Of a DNA stretch of 5,284 nucleotides, positions 1 through 5,257 are shown piece after piece (position 1 is the stretch's first letter; every line of letters begins with the position of its first letter). The DNA comes from Actinomycetes bacterium (GTDB lineage: Bacteria; Actinomycetota; Acidimicrobiia; Acidimicrobiales; Acidimicrobiaceae), in NCBI GenBank assembly GCA_021844725.1, contig JAKBSX010000272.1, positions 1 to 5,284 of the forward strand, given 5' to 3'. The notes under the pieces are model-generated. The model was given only the letters and a program-made list of their open reading frames with translations. It made no database searches and was not told the DNA's origin. Both the position numbers and the translations under genes were made by a program.

Positions 1-87
1 TTTACCTCCCGCTTCCTGAAAGATGGCTTTTCAGTAGAGGAAGTAAGAAAAATGACCGTTGAGAACCAGAAGGAGTTGCTCGGGTGA
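1..87 (+). CDS. C-terminal end of an amidohydrolase/phosphotriesterase-like protein (5' partial)
   Basis: The frame is open from the first base and ends at TGA 85-87, giving 28 residues that finish in VEEVRKMTVENQKELLG. The pattern Gly-Phe/Val-Ser-x-Glu-Glu-Val-x-Lys-Met-x-x-x-Asn-x-x-x-Leu-Leu is the usual last helix pair of amidohydrolase-superfamily TIM barrels, particularly phosphotriesterase-like metal hydrolases. This is motif memory, not an alignment, and no catalytic residue lies in the visible part. It sits 24 nt upstream of a galB-like gene on the same strand and is probably co-transcribed with it. By inference it could be the pathway's pyrone-dicarboxylate hydrolase (LigI role) or another lactonase. 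That role cannot be tested from 28 residues. Confidence 0.5.
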   Translation, partial: FTSRFLKDGFSVEEVRKMTVENQKELLG

Positions 88-106
88 ATCCAATGAAGGT
101 CCGTTT

Positions 107-111
107 AGGGG
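107..111 (+). promoter_or_regulatory. Possible ribosome binding site favouring the TTG 121 start of galB
   Basis: AGGGG lies 9 nt before the TTG at 121 but directly abuts the TTG at 112, so it can serve only the downstream start. An in-frame TAG at 106-108 rules out any start further upstream. GAAGGT at 95-100 would serve TTG 112 instead, so the choice stays open. Confidence 0.35.
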
Positions 112-831
112 TTGCATAAATTGACATCGTTGCTTGTAGTGAGTGCTCACGCAGCAGATTATGTGTGGCGTAGCGGAGGGACAATAGCGAAGTATGTGAA
201 AATGGGAAAATCTGTTCAGATAGTATCATTGTCTTTCGGTGAGCGTGGAGAGTCCGCGAGTCTTTGGAAGGAGGGCAAGAACCTCGAGGAGATAAAGCGC
301 GTCAGGAGAGAGGAAAGCGAGAACGCAGCAAAAGCACTGGGTGCTCCAATAAGGTTCTTGGACTGGGATGACTATCCCCTCGTTATAGACCGCCCGAGGC
401 TGTTTGAGCTAGTGAGGTTACTGAGAGAATTTCAGCCAGAAGCGATTTTGACGCACGGTCCCAATGACCCTTTCAATGAGGATCATGAGACAACTGCGAA
501 AGCCGTTCGCTCTGCGTCCATATTCTCGATAGCCCGCGGTGTCATGCCCGAGCTGGAGGTTTGCAAGCAGTCAAGGCTGTTCGGCTTCGAGCACCATCAG
601 TCTGAGTTGTCGTCATTCTATCCTGATGTGCTTATTGATGTCACTGAAACATACGATGCAAAGAAGAAGGCGATGGACTGTTTCGAAACACAAAAGGATT
701 TGATAGAATACTATGGCAATAGGGCTGCCATGAGAGGGAATCACGCCAGAAGGATCTCAGGCAATCCAGGTTACAGATATGCTGAGGCGTTCCTCAGGTA
801 TTATCCGTTTGTTGGAGGCGAGCTACTGTGA
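112..831 (+). CDS. galB: 4-oxalomesaconate hydratase, PIG-L/LmbE family (GalB-like)
   Basis: The product is predicted to hydrate 4-oxalomesaconate to 4-carboxy-4-hydroxy-2-oxoadipate, the step before the aldolase encoded next, in the cytoplasm. The 239-residue protein has a PIG-L fold signature. An N-terminal strand leads into SAHAADYVWRSGGTIA (11-26), where His13 and Asp16 occupy the metal positions of the family's HPDD motif. LSFGERGES (40-48) follows, then NEDHET (122-127), which carries the third metal His (125), and EHHQSE near 160-165. The AHxAD form in place of AHPDD, together with the FGERGES block, is typical of GalB rather than of sugar deacetylases. It overlaps the next gene by 4 nt. 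The start is uncertain: TTG 112 has GAAGGT 11 nt upstream, while TTG 121 has AGGGG (107-111) 9 nt upstream and would remove three residues. A generic PIG-L deacetylase is the alternative, but the gene neighbourhood argues against it. Confidence 0.85.
   Translation: MHKLTSLLVVSAHAADYVWRSGGTIAKYVKMGKSVQIVSLSFGERGESASLWKEGKNLEEIKRVRREESENAAKALGAPIRFLDWDDYPLVIDRPRLFELVRLLREFQPEAILTHGPNDPFNEDHETTAKAVRSASIFSIARGVMPELEVCKQSRLFGFEHHQSELSSFYPDVLIDVTETYDAKKKAMDCFETQKDLIEYYGNRAAMRGNHARRISGNPGYRYAEAFLRYYPFVGGELL
814..818 (+). promoter_or_regulatory. Shine-Dalgarno site for galC
   Basis: A perfect GGAGG inside the 3' end of galB, 9 nt before GTG 828. It supports a GTG start in the 4-nt GTGA overlap over any internal start. 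Confidence 0.7.
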
Positions 832-1568
832 GCTACAAGATAGGGAGAACGATTCCAAGGTCTGAGACAGATGAGTCCGTATCAGGTATGCTGGCAAACT
901 TCGGGACGGCGACTATCGCAGAGTCCCAGGATAAGACAGGTATCGTAGACATCGACATAAGACCCATCCAGCAGGGGATATCTATCGCTGGCCCTGCGGT
1001 TACGGTGAAATGTTTTGACGCCGATAATCTGATGGTCCACGCGGCTCTCGAACTCTGCAAGCCAGGAGATGTCCTGGTAATACGGTCTATGACATCCACC
1101 AAGCATGGTTATGTCGGCGAGCTGATTGCAAACAGCTGTACCAAAAGAGGCCTTGCAGGAATTGTGATTGACGGTGGCGTCAGGGACACTTGGGCCATAA
1201 GGAATCTTCACTTTCCAGTGTGGGCCAAGTACATAAGTGTAGCAGGGACCTCCAAGTCGCGACCTGGCTGGGTGAACGTGCCCATTGAGTTCGGGGGTGT
1301 GAATGTCTCTCCTGGAGATTTCGTTGCGGCAGATGATGACGGCATAGTGATACTGCCCAGGCGGTGTGTGAAGGAAGTACTGTCCGCTGCCGAGAAGAGA
1401 CTGGAGAAGGAGAAAAAAACGAAAAGCAAAATTGCTGATGGGGAACTGAGTGTAGACTTCTACGGTCTGAAGACAGTCATCAGTGATCTGAACATCGAGT
1501 ATGTTGAAAACGGGCATTCCACGGAAGATGTCCACATCGTTGACAACTCAAGAAAACTGGGAAGTTGA
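828..1568 (+). CDS. galC: 4-carboxy-4-hydroxy-2-oxoadipate aldolase, RraA-like (GalC/LigK type)
   Basis: The product is predicted to cleave 4-carboxy-4-hydroxy-2-oxoadipate to pyruvate and oxaloacetate with a divalent metal; these enzymes often also decarboxylate oxaloacetate. The 246-residue protein has the RraA/class II pyruvate aldolase core: GPAVTV at 55-60, a KPGDVLVI strand at 78-85, YVGELIANS around 95-103, GIVIDGGVRD at 111-120, and ADDDGIVILP at 168-177. Arg119 and Asp120 match the R-D of the family's D-x20-R-D metal/substrate motif, with Glu98 where Asp is usual. The C-terminal DGELSVDFYGL (204-214) is typical of the aldolases and is absent from the shorter RraA regulators of about 160 residues. 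The start is GTG 828, inside the GTGA overlap with galB, preceded by GGAGG at 814-818 (9 nt spacing). Translational coupling with galB is likely. RraA-type regulator is the less likely alternative. Confidence 0.87.
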   Translation: MSYKIGRTIPRSETDESVSGMLANFGTATIAESQDKTGIVDIDIRPIQQGISIAGPAVTVKCFDADNLMVHAALELCKPGDVLVIRSMTSTKHGYVGELIANSCTKRGLAGIVIDGGVRDTWAIRNLHFPVWAKYISVAGTSKSRPGWVNVPIEFGGVNVSPGDFVAADDDGIVILPRRCVKEVLSAAEKRLEKEKKTKSKIADGELSVDFYGLKTVISDLNIEYVENGHSTEDVHIVDNSRKLGS

Positions 1569-1572
1569 GAAC

Positions 1573-1860
1573 ATGGGAATCTACGAATTTCCGAAAGTCT
1601 CGCGCTACAGGATTCACAAACTGATATTCGATATAAGGAACTCAGACATACTCAAGGCTGAGTTTCTGAGGGATCAGGATGGGATCATGAAAAGATACGG
1701 TCTTTCTGAGGAGGAAACCAGACTTTTGAAGAGAGGGGACCCTATTGAAATGTACAAGTTTGGCGTGTTCCCATATCTACTTCACTACTACTGGCTGGCA
1801 ATCAAGGGAGCTTCCAAAGGCAGCAGAGAGGATATGACGCTGTTTGAGGAGGATGAATGA
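1573..1860 (+). CDS. ligA: Extradiol dioxygenase alpha (small) subunit, LigA-like
   Basis: This is the small subunit of a two-component class III extradiol dioxygenase (protocatechuate 4,5-dioxygenase or gallate dioxygenase type). It covers the active site of the LigB partner encoded next. The LigA domain spans essentially the whole 95 residues: SRYRIHKLIFDIRNS (10-24), AEFLRDQDGIMKRYGLSEEE (29-48), a hydrophobic tail around FGVFPYLLHYYWLAI (63-77), and an acidic C-terminus. The frame is open back to ATG 1501, but that start would overlap galC by 68 nt. ATG 1573 lies 4 nt after the galC stop, has GGGAAG (1559-1564) 8 nt upstream, and begins exactly where the domain begins, so it is preferred. 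The protein is shorter than the sphingomonad LigA (about 139 residues), which carries extra terminal sequence. The substrate cannot be fixed from sequence. Confidence 0.85.
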   Translation: MGIYEFPKVSRYRIHKLIFDIRNSDILKAEFLRDQDGIMKRYGLSEEETRLLKRGDPIEMYKFGVFPYLLHYYWLAIKGASKGSREDMTLFEEDE

Positions 1861-1884
1861 TTTGCATTTGGCGGGTGTTATCAC

Positions 1885-2691
1885 ATGGGGAAGATAGTTT
1901 CTATATCGACTTGCTCACATGCGCCACAGATTGTTACAAGACCAAAGGTGGATGAGGAATACTACAACTTGGTTAGGAAAGTACAGGAGGGCATAATCCG
2001 AGTCGGAGAACTCTTGAAAGAGCGGTCTCCTGACGTTCTGATAATGATCGGTGCAGACCATCTAGAATCCTTCTTTTTCGACAACTACCCAATGCTTCTT
2101 ATCCCAGTTGTGGAAAAGGCGAGCGGACAGATGGGTGGTTTTGCCGCTGAATACGATATCCACAAGGAGACGGCTGAAACCTTGCTATTTTCATTAATAA
2201 ACCAGGGTTTCGACGTATCCTTTTCACAGAATTTCAGGCTTGATCATCCTTACCTTTCCCCTTTAAGATGGCTCGGAGAACGTTTCAAGTGCCCCATTGT
2301 CCCAATCCACATCAACAGCAACGTTCCACCATTGATGCTTCCTGGAAGGGCACTGAATCTCGGAAAAGCAATCAGGAATACCGTGACCAGAGAGATGGAT
2401 GAGAGTCTTAGGATTGCGGTGTTGGGGACTGGCGGACTTTCCCATTTTCCCGGCACACCGCTCTATGGAAAGGTTGACCTCGATTTCGACAATATGATAC
2501 TTGGAAAGATAGAGGACGGGAAGGGACACGAGCTTGCTTCTATTCCCTCAGGAGACTTGGAGAAGAGCGGGAATTTGGAACTGAGGACTTGGCTCTGCGC
2601 AATGGGTGCCTCTTCCACCGGCAGAGGAAAGGTAATAGCACACGTCCCCACATTCCATATAGACTATGCTGTGGTAGATTACGAGATATGA
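1885..2691 (+). CDS. ligB: Extradiol dioxygenase beta (catalytic) subunit, LigB-like
   Basis: This is the catalytic Fe(II) subunit that opens a catechol-type ring between C4 and C5 using O2; gallate and protocatechuate are the likely substrates. The 268-residue length is normal for a stand-alone LigB. All key positions are visible. His12 (CSHAP, 10-14), His59 (GADHLESFF, 56-64) and Glu232 (NLELRTW, 230-236) match the 2-His-1-carboxylate iron site. His187 (GTGGLSHFPG, 181-190) matches the catalytic base. The conserved DHPYLSPL loop lies at 120-127. The ATG follows ligA by 24 nt, with a weak GGCGGGTG-like site about 8 nt before it. Split ligA and ligB genes differ from the fused single-chain gallate dioxygenases (GalA/DesB), which does not by itself decide the substrate. 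Its place after galB and galC makes a 4,5-cleavage pathway the best assignment. Confidence 0.9.
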   Translation: MGKIVSISTCSHAPQIVTRPKVDEEYYNLVRKVQEGIIRVGELLKERSPDVLIMIGADHLESFFFDNYPMLLIPVVEKASGQMGGFAAEYDIHKETAETLLFSLINQGFDVSFSQNFRLDHPYLSPLRWLGERFKCPIVPIHINSNVPPLMLPGRALNLGKAIRNTVTREMDESLRIAVLGTGGLSHFPGTPLYGKVDLDFDNMILGKIEDGKGHELASIPSGDLEKSGNLELRTWLCAMGASSTGRGKVIAHVPTFHIDYAVVDYEI

Positions 2692-2757
2692 ACTGCGCTA
2701 TGCTACCCATTGCTGTTCAGGTCGAGTCCTTTATTCTATCAGGAGCTGGGAAACACC

Positions 2758-3098
2758 ATGGCAATTCGATTCCAGACAGCCGTCGACTGCAAGAATCCTC
2801 CAAAGCTGGTTCAATTCTGGCGTGAGGCCTTGCACTACATGATATATCCCCCCACCAAAAGGCTAAAGCAGCTGGGATGACTACTGGAGAAGCGTGGGTG
2901 TTTCAGGGGCAAAACTGGGTGTAGGTCCGGATTATATAATAGACCCCAAGTGATGGTGGCCCTCGCATCTGGTTCCATGTGGTCCCAGAGCCCAAAACAT
3001 GCAAGAACCGACTTCACATCGACGTCAGGGCAAGCGGTGAGAGGGAACTTCCTCTTGCCTAGCGTGGGGAACAGGTCGAAGCAGCGCTCTCGGCGTAC
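2758..3098 (+). pseudogene. Decayed glyoxalase-like (VOC superfamily) gene
   Basis: No intact frame exists, but three frames join into one recognisable glyoxalase-like protein. It starts MAIRFQTAVDCKNPPKLVQF at ATG 2758 (AGGAG at 2741-2745). It continues in the +2 frame as SSWDDYWRSVGV (2867-2902) and GPDYIIDP (2924-2947), then in frame with 2952 as GGPRIWFHVVPEPK, NRLHIDVRAS and ERELPLA up to 3059, and further as RGEQVEAALSAY (3063-3098). Four lesions can be placed: a frameshift in the C6 tract at 2848-2853 (one extra C restores PPPKG), TAA at 2864-2866 where an aromatic residue is expected, a second frameshift at about 2951, and TAG at 3060-3062. The usual C-terminal strand with its DPEGNEF-like end is absent. 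Neighbouring genes are intact, so genuine decay is more likely than sequencing error. Its former substrate is unknown. Confidence 0.8.
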
Positions 3099-3137
3099 AA
3101 TCACAGGGAGAACTGGCAATTCAAAGAGTATTTAGCG

Positions 3138-3737
3138 TTGATAATGCCAGTATATGACATGATAAGACACGGTTTTGTTGAAAAAGACATTGCCCCTGAG
3201 GATGTGCACGCGAAGGCAGTCGAACTCCTAAAGGGAGAGGGGTTCCAGATTACATCAGATGATGTGAAGAATGGAATGTGGGATGTCCACGCAAAGAAGT
3301 CGAGTACGGAAAGGATTGTGCTCGGGAGGGTAAGGGATGTTGATGTGCTCATTGCAGGAACAAAGGGCAAATTCGAAGTTCAGCTTCATGCGGGCATCTG
3401 GGGAAGGGATTTGGTAATACCAGCAGTGGAAGGCATCGCCTCCCTTGGTATTGCGACCGCTGCGGAGTTACATTCAGGGAGCGAATTTGAGAAGAGATTG
3501 TGGAAGGAGATTGTCAACAAGATTGATCCGACACTGAAGATATGTGACATAGACGGGATGCTCTTCAAAACACAGGCCGAACTGGACCAGCATGTGAAGG
3601 CACACCAGCAGCAAATGGCAGTGCAGCAGGGTTCGATGTTAGGCCCGATGGCGATGATGGGCGGCTTCGGCATGATGGGTATGATGGGGATGGGCATGTT
3701 TGGCGGCGGTTTCGGCGGACCAGGGCTTTGGATCTGA
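3138..3737 (+). CDS. Hypothetical protein with a C2H2-like segment and a Met/Gly-rich tail
   Basis: I do not recognise the family. TTG 3138 gives 199 residues; ATG 3144 gives 197 (MPVYDMIRHGF...) and is the more natural start, though neither has a clear ribosome site. Numbering here is from ATG 3144. Residues 1-130 form an apparently soluble alpha/beta domain with a Trp-Asp-Val-His strand and a GIWGRDLVIPAVEGIASLG stretch (84-102), hydrophobic but interrupted by charge, so not a confident membrane span. Residues 134-154 have exact C2H2-finger spacing, C-x2-D-x12-H-x3-H (Cys134, Asp137, His150, His154), with Asp replacing the second Cys and the finger-like FKTQAELDQHVKAH core. The last 40 residues hold 11 Met and 14 Gly in runs such as GGFGMMGMMGMGMFGGG. 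Metal binding is plausible but inferred. It lies alone between the VOC remnant and a convergent gene, so context gives no function. Confidence 0.75.
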   Translation: MIMPVYDMIRHGFVEKDIAPEDVHAKAVELLKGEGFQITSDDVKNGMWDVHAKKSSTERIVLGRVRDVDVLIAGTKGKFEVQLHAGIWGRDLVIPAVEGIASLGIATAAELHSGSEFEKRLWKEIVNKIDPTLKICDIDGMLFKTQAELDQHVKAHQQQMAVQQGSMLGPMAMMGGFGMMGMMGMGMFGGGFGGPGLWI

Positions 3738-4049
3738 AGTGAGTTGACGGTTGCAGAGTGAAGAAAGGCTGCGCTGCAGCATTGCCAGCCGCCGTTCCAT
3801 ATCTGCCAAACCGACAACAGATTTCGATATAGCGCAACCGGCATAGCATATTGCCATTTAGACAAATACAAGCAAAGCTGTGTGAAAAGTCCCCTGCCTG
3901 AGTTCGTTTGTAGGTTTTGGGTAAATACTGAAATCCAGCATTCGCATCAAATCCGGGTAATGGCAGAACAACCTGTAAACGGCACTGGCAGAAAACTCAG
4001 AATCTTACTCCCTAACACAGTCTGTCTGGAACACAGTTGCAAAGAAAAG
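3738..4049. other. Convergent intergenic spacer with no recognised gene
   Basis: These 312 nt separate the Met/Gly-tail gene (+) from the nucleotidyltransferase gene (-). The + frame is open from 3762 to TAG 4056-4058 (98 codons), with possible starts at GTG 3882 and ATG 3960, but the translation is rich in Cys, His and Ser and resembles no family I know. A minus-strand frame across about 3860-4000 also reads without stops for roughly 45 codons and is equally unrecognised. GGCTG and CAGCC near 3768-3791 could pair, but no T-run follows. On the minus strand, right after the stop at 4050, a short pyrimidine tract (4041-4049, read CTTTTCTTT) could be a weak archaeal-type terminator. No tRNA, CRISPR or riboswitch is visible. 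Confidence 0.5.
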
Positions 4050-4754
4050 TCAAGCTAGACTGTTGTCAATTATGCTGACAGCCAGTGAAACAAAGGCTGA
4101 CCAGTCCTTCCTATTCTGCTTATCAGTTGGCTTTCCCCTGCTGAGCCTTGAAATTGAATCCTCGTACAACTTAGGGTCCTTCAATTTGTCTTTGACTTTC
4201 TCCAGTTTGTTTGACAGCGTTTTCGACCGTAGCAGCCTGAAAAGTGATGTAATTTCCGAAGGATTAACGGAATAACGGCAAATCGAGAAAAGATCTCCAA
4301 TGTCCTGATCTCTCCCCGCTTGAAGCTTCAGCGCCCAAATTGCCTCGGGCCTGGCAATGGGAACTTCTCGCCGGGTGGAGCTATTCATTAGTATGAGCCG
4401 TGTCTTCCTTGATTTGTCTGTTATCCAGATGTCCGGTATCTTCACTTTCGCTTCCCTGTCCACCACTGCTCCAGATAGAATGTCTACCGTTGACTCACCG
4501 TCTGTTCCGCGGAAAAACAACAGGTCAGGACCCAGTTCTTTCGACGATTTCCTGCTGAACTTAAATCCCTCCGAGTCCAGCCATGCTTTCACTCTCTCAA
4601 GCGAGGCTTTAGTGATGACAACGTCAAGGTCTTGGGAGTACCTCGCGGGACCATAGGCAGCGACAGCGTAACCTCCTATCACCGCCTGGTCATCATTGAA
4701 TGGCCATCTGTCCATAAGGGACACAATTCTCTTTTCTCTTCCGGCGGATATCAT
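4050..4754 (-). CDS. Nucleotidyltransferase, AbiEii-like (possible type IV toxin)
   Basis: This is a predicted nucleotidyltransferase of the MNT/AbiEii type, which in AbiE systems is the toxin that transfers nucleotides to a cellular target. The chosen ATG at 4754 overlaps the upstream gene's stop as ATGA, with GGAAGGT at 4772-4766 (11 nt spacing), giving 234 residues. The frame is open to 4952, but that extension reads as non-protein-like sequence antisense to nothing and lies inside the upstream gene, so it is rejected. Visible motifs are IGGYAVAAYGPARYSQDLDV (26-45), with the Gly-Gly and Asp42-x-Asp44 of the polymerase-beta fold; STVDIL (88-93), with the third carboxylate Asp91; and ARPEAIWALKLQAGRDQDIG (134-153), with Lys143, Arg148 and Asp151 resembling the AbiEii K-x-x-A...RD-x-x-D region. 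A charged helical tail follows. The activity and the toxin role are inferred from family and pairing only. Confidence 0.8.
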   Translation of the reverse strand: MISAGREKRIVSLMDRWPFNDDQAVIGGYAVAAYGPARYSQDLDVVITKASLERVKAWLDSEGFKFSRKSSKELGPDLLFFRGTDGESTVDILSGAVVDREAKVKIPDIWITDKSRKTRLILMNSSTRREVPIARPEAIWALKLQAGRDQDIGDLFSICRYSVNPSEITSLFRLLRSKTLSNKLEKVKDKLKDPKLYEDSISRLSRGKPTDKQNRKDWSAFVSLAVSIIDNSLA

Positions 4755-5227
4755 GAAATCAGCAGACCTTCCGCAGAGGCATACATTGAAGGGTGTTCCC
4801 TTATTATCTTGACAGTCTCTTCTCTGGAAATCACTGGTTCTCCAAGGAGATGCTCTATTCGCAGACTCTTGGAAGGGACTAGTTTCACACTGACACCGAT
4901 CTTCCTCTTTCCCCCTATTGGAACACCATGCGACTTGAGGTATTTCTTCCACATTGAACTTCTGCCCTCAGGAATCGCAACATGAAATTCTCTGAGATAA
5001 ACAGACGGAGCAAGACTGTATCTCATGCCTGTCCATAACTCGACCGCGCTTGCACCAGTCCAGGCTTTGGGCCCAGGGCCAGCAAGTATGGTCTTTCTTG
5101 TCTTGTTCCACTCTTTTTCCCGGAGGTCTGGCCTTTCAGAGGGTTTCAACACACGATATCTGCCTCTAGCCACCCTCGTGACGTAACCTCTCATTTTGAG
5201 CTCGCTCAGTAGCTTTGGGGCTCTCAT
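4751..5227 (-). CDS. AbiEi-like winged-helix protein (possible type IV antitoxin), 5' end disturbed
   Basis: This is a likely transcriptional repressor and antitoxin partner of the nucleotidyltransferase, to which it is joined by an ATGA overlap. From ATG 5227 it has 158 residues. Residues 5-27 (LLSELKMRGYVTRVARGRYR) are the recognition helix and wing of a winged helix-turn-helix. Residues from about 45 (AGPGPKAWTGASAVELWTG) to the end resemble the AbiEi C-terminal domain. The N-terminus is incomplete: the same frame upstream reads TAELAAKIGT (5257-5228), exactly the first helices of this HTH type, but no start codon is available. An in-frame TAG (5269-5267) lies in the terminal 27-nt inverted repeat that begins just upstream. 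The true start probably lay beyond that junction, so the Met at 5227 is likely internal. By analogy it would autoregulate its own operon; no operator is visible in the window. Confidence 0.7.
   Translation of the reverse strand: MRAPKLLSELKMRGYVTRVARGRYRVLKPSERPDLREKEWNKTRKTILAGPGPKAWTGASAVELWTGMRYSLAPSVYLREFHVAIPEGRSSMWKKYLKSHGVPIGGKRKIGVSVKLVPSKSLRIEHLLGEPVISREETVKIIREHPSMYASAEGLLIS
4766..4772 (-). promoter_or_regulatory. Shine-Dalgarno site for the nucleotidyltransferase
   Basis: Read on the minus strand this is GGAAGGT, 11 nt before ATG 4754. It supports the ATGA-overlap start rather than the longer frame that begins at 4952. Confidence 0.5.
4865..4891 (+). repeat. Inverted repeat arm A (27 nt, exact), inside the AbiEi-like gene
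   Basis: Starting ACTCTTGGAAGGGACTAG on the + strand, this stretch matches the reverse complement of 5258-5284 over all 27 bases; identity stops at 4892. Here it is normal coding sequence of the AbiEi-like gene, encoding the VKLVPSKS region on the minus strand. Confidence 0.95.
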
Positions 5228-5257
5228 GGTACCGATCTTTGCTGCCAGTTCAGCAGT

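Noticed and set aside
882..1535. Long minus-strand frame of 217 codons opposite galC
   Set aside because: It is antisense to a well-supported aldolase gene, and its translation has no recognisable domain.
1501..1572. N-terminal extension of LigA from ATG 1501 or ATG 1528
   Set aside because: It would overlap galC by up to 68 nt, reads as low-character sequence, and ATG 1573 has better spacing and coincides with the start of the LigA domain.
2730..2738. TTTATTCTA as a TATA box for the VOC gene
   Set aside because: It lies about 25 nt before ATG 2758, which would fit a leaderless transcript, but the match is weak and the gene is dead.
2835..3119. Minus-strand frame of 94 codons in the ligB-3138 gap
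   Set aside because: It is opposite the VOC remnant, whose plus-strand homology explains the region; the minus translation resembles nothing.
3652..3719. Low-complexity ATGATGGG/GGCGG tract as a DNA repeat element
   Set aside because: It is in frame and encodes the Met/Gly-rich tail of the protein, so it is better described as a coding feature.
3768..3791. GGCTG/CAGCC inverted repeat as a terminator
   Set aside because: The stem is five pairs with a long loop and is not followed by a T-run.
3386..3871. Minus-strand frame of 161 codons, Pro/Ile-rich
   Set aside because: Its composition follows from the Met/Gly-rich codons of the plus-strand gene read in reverse; no domain is visible.
3960..4058. 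Small + frame of 32 codons (MAEQPVNGTG...) within a longer open stretch from 3762
   Set aside because: No convincing ribosome site, it runs into the convergent gene's 3' end, and I recognise no family; it could be chance.
4755..4952. N-terminal extension of the nucleotidyltransferase from ATG 4952
   Set aside because: It lies inside the AbiEi-like gene in another frame, reads as unstructured Cys/Arg-rich sequence, and the ATGA overlap at 4751-4754 gives a natural start.
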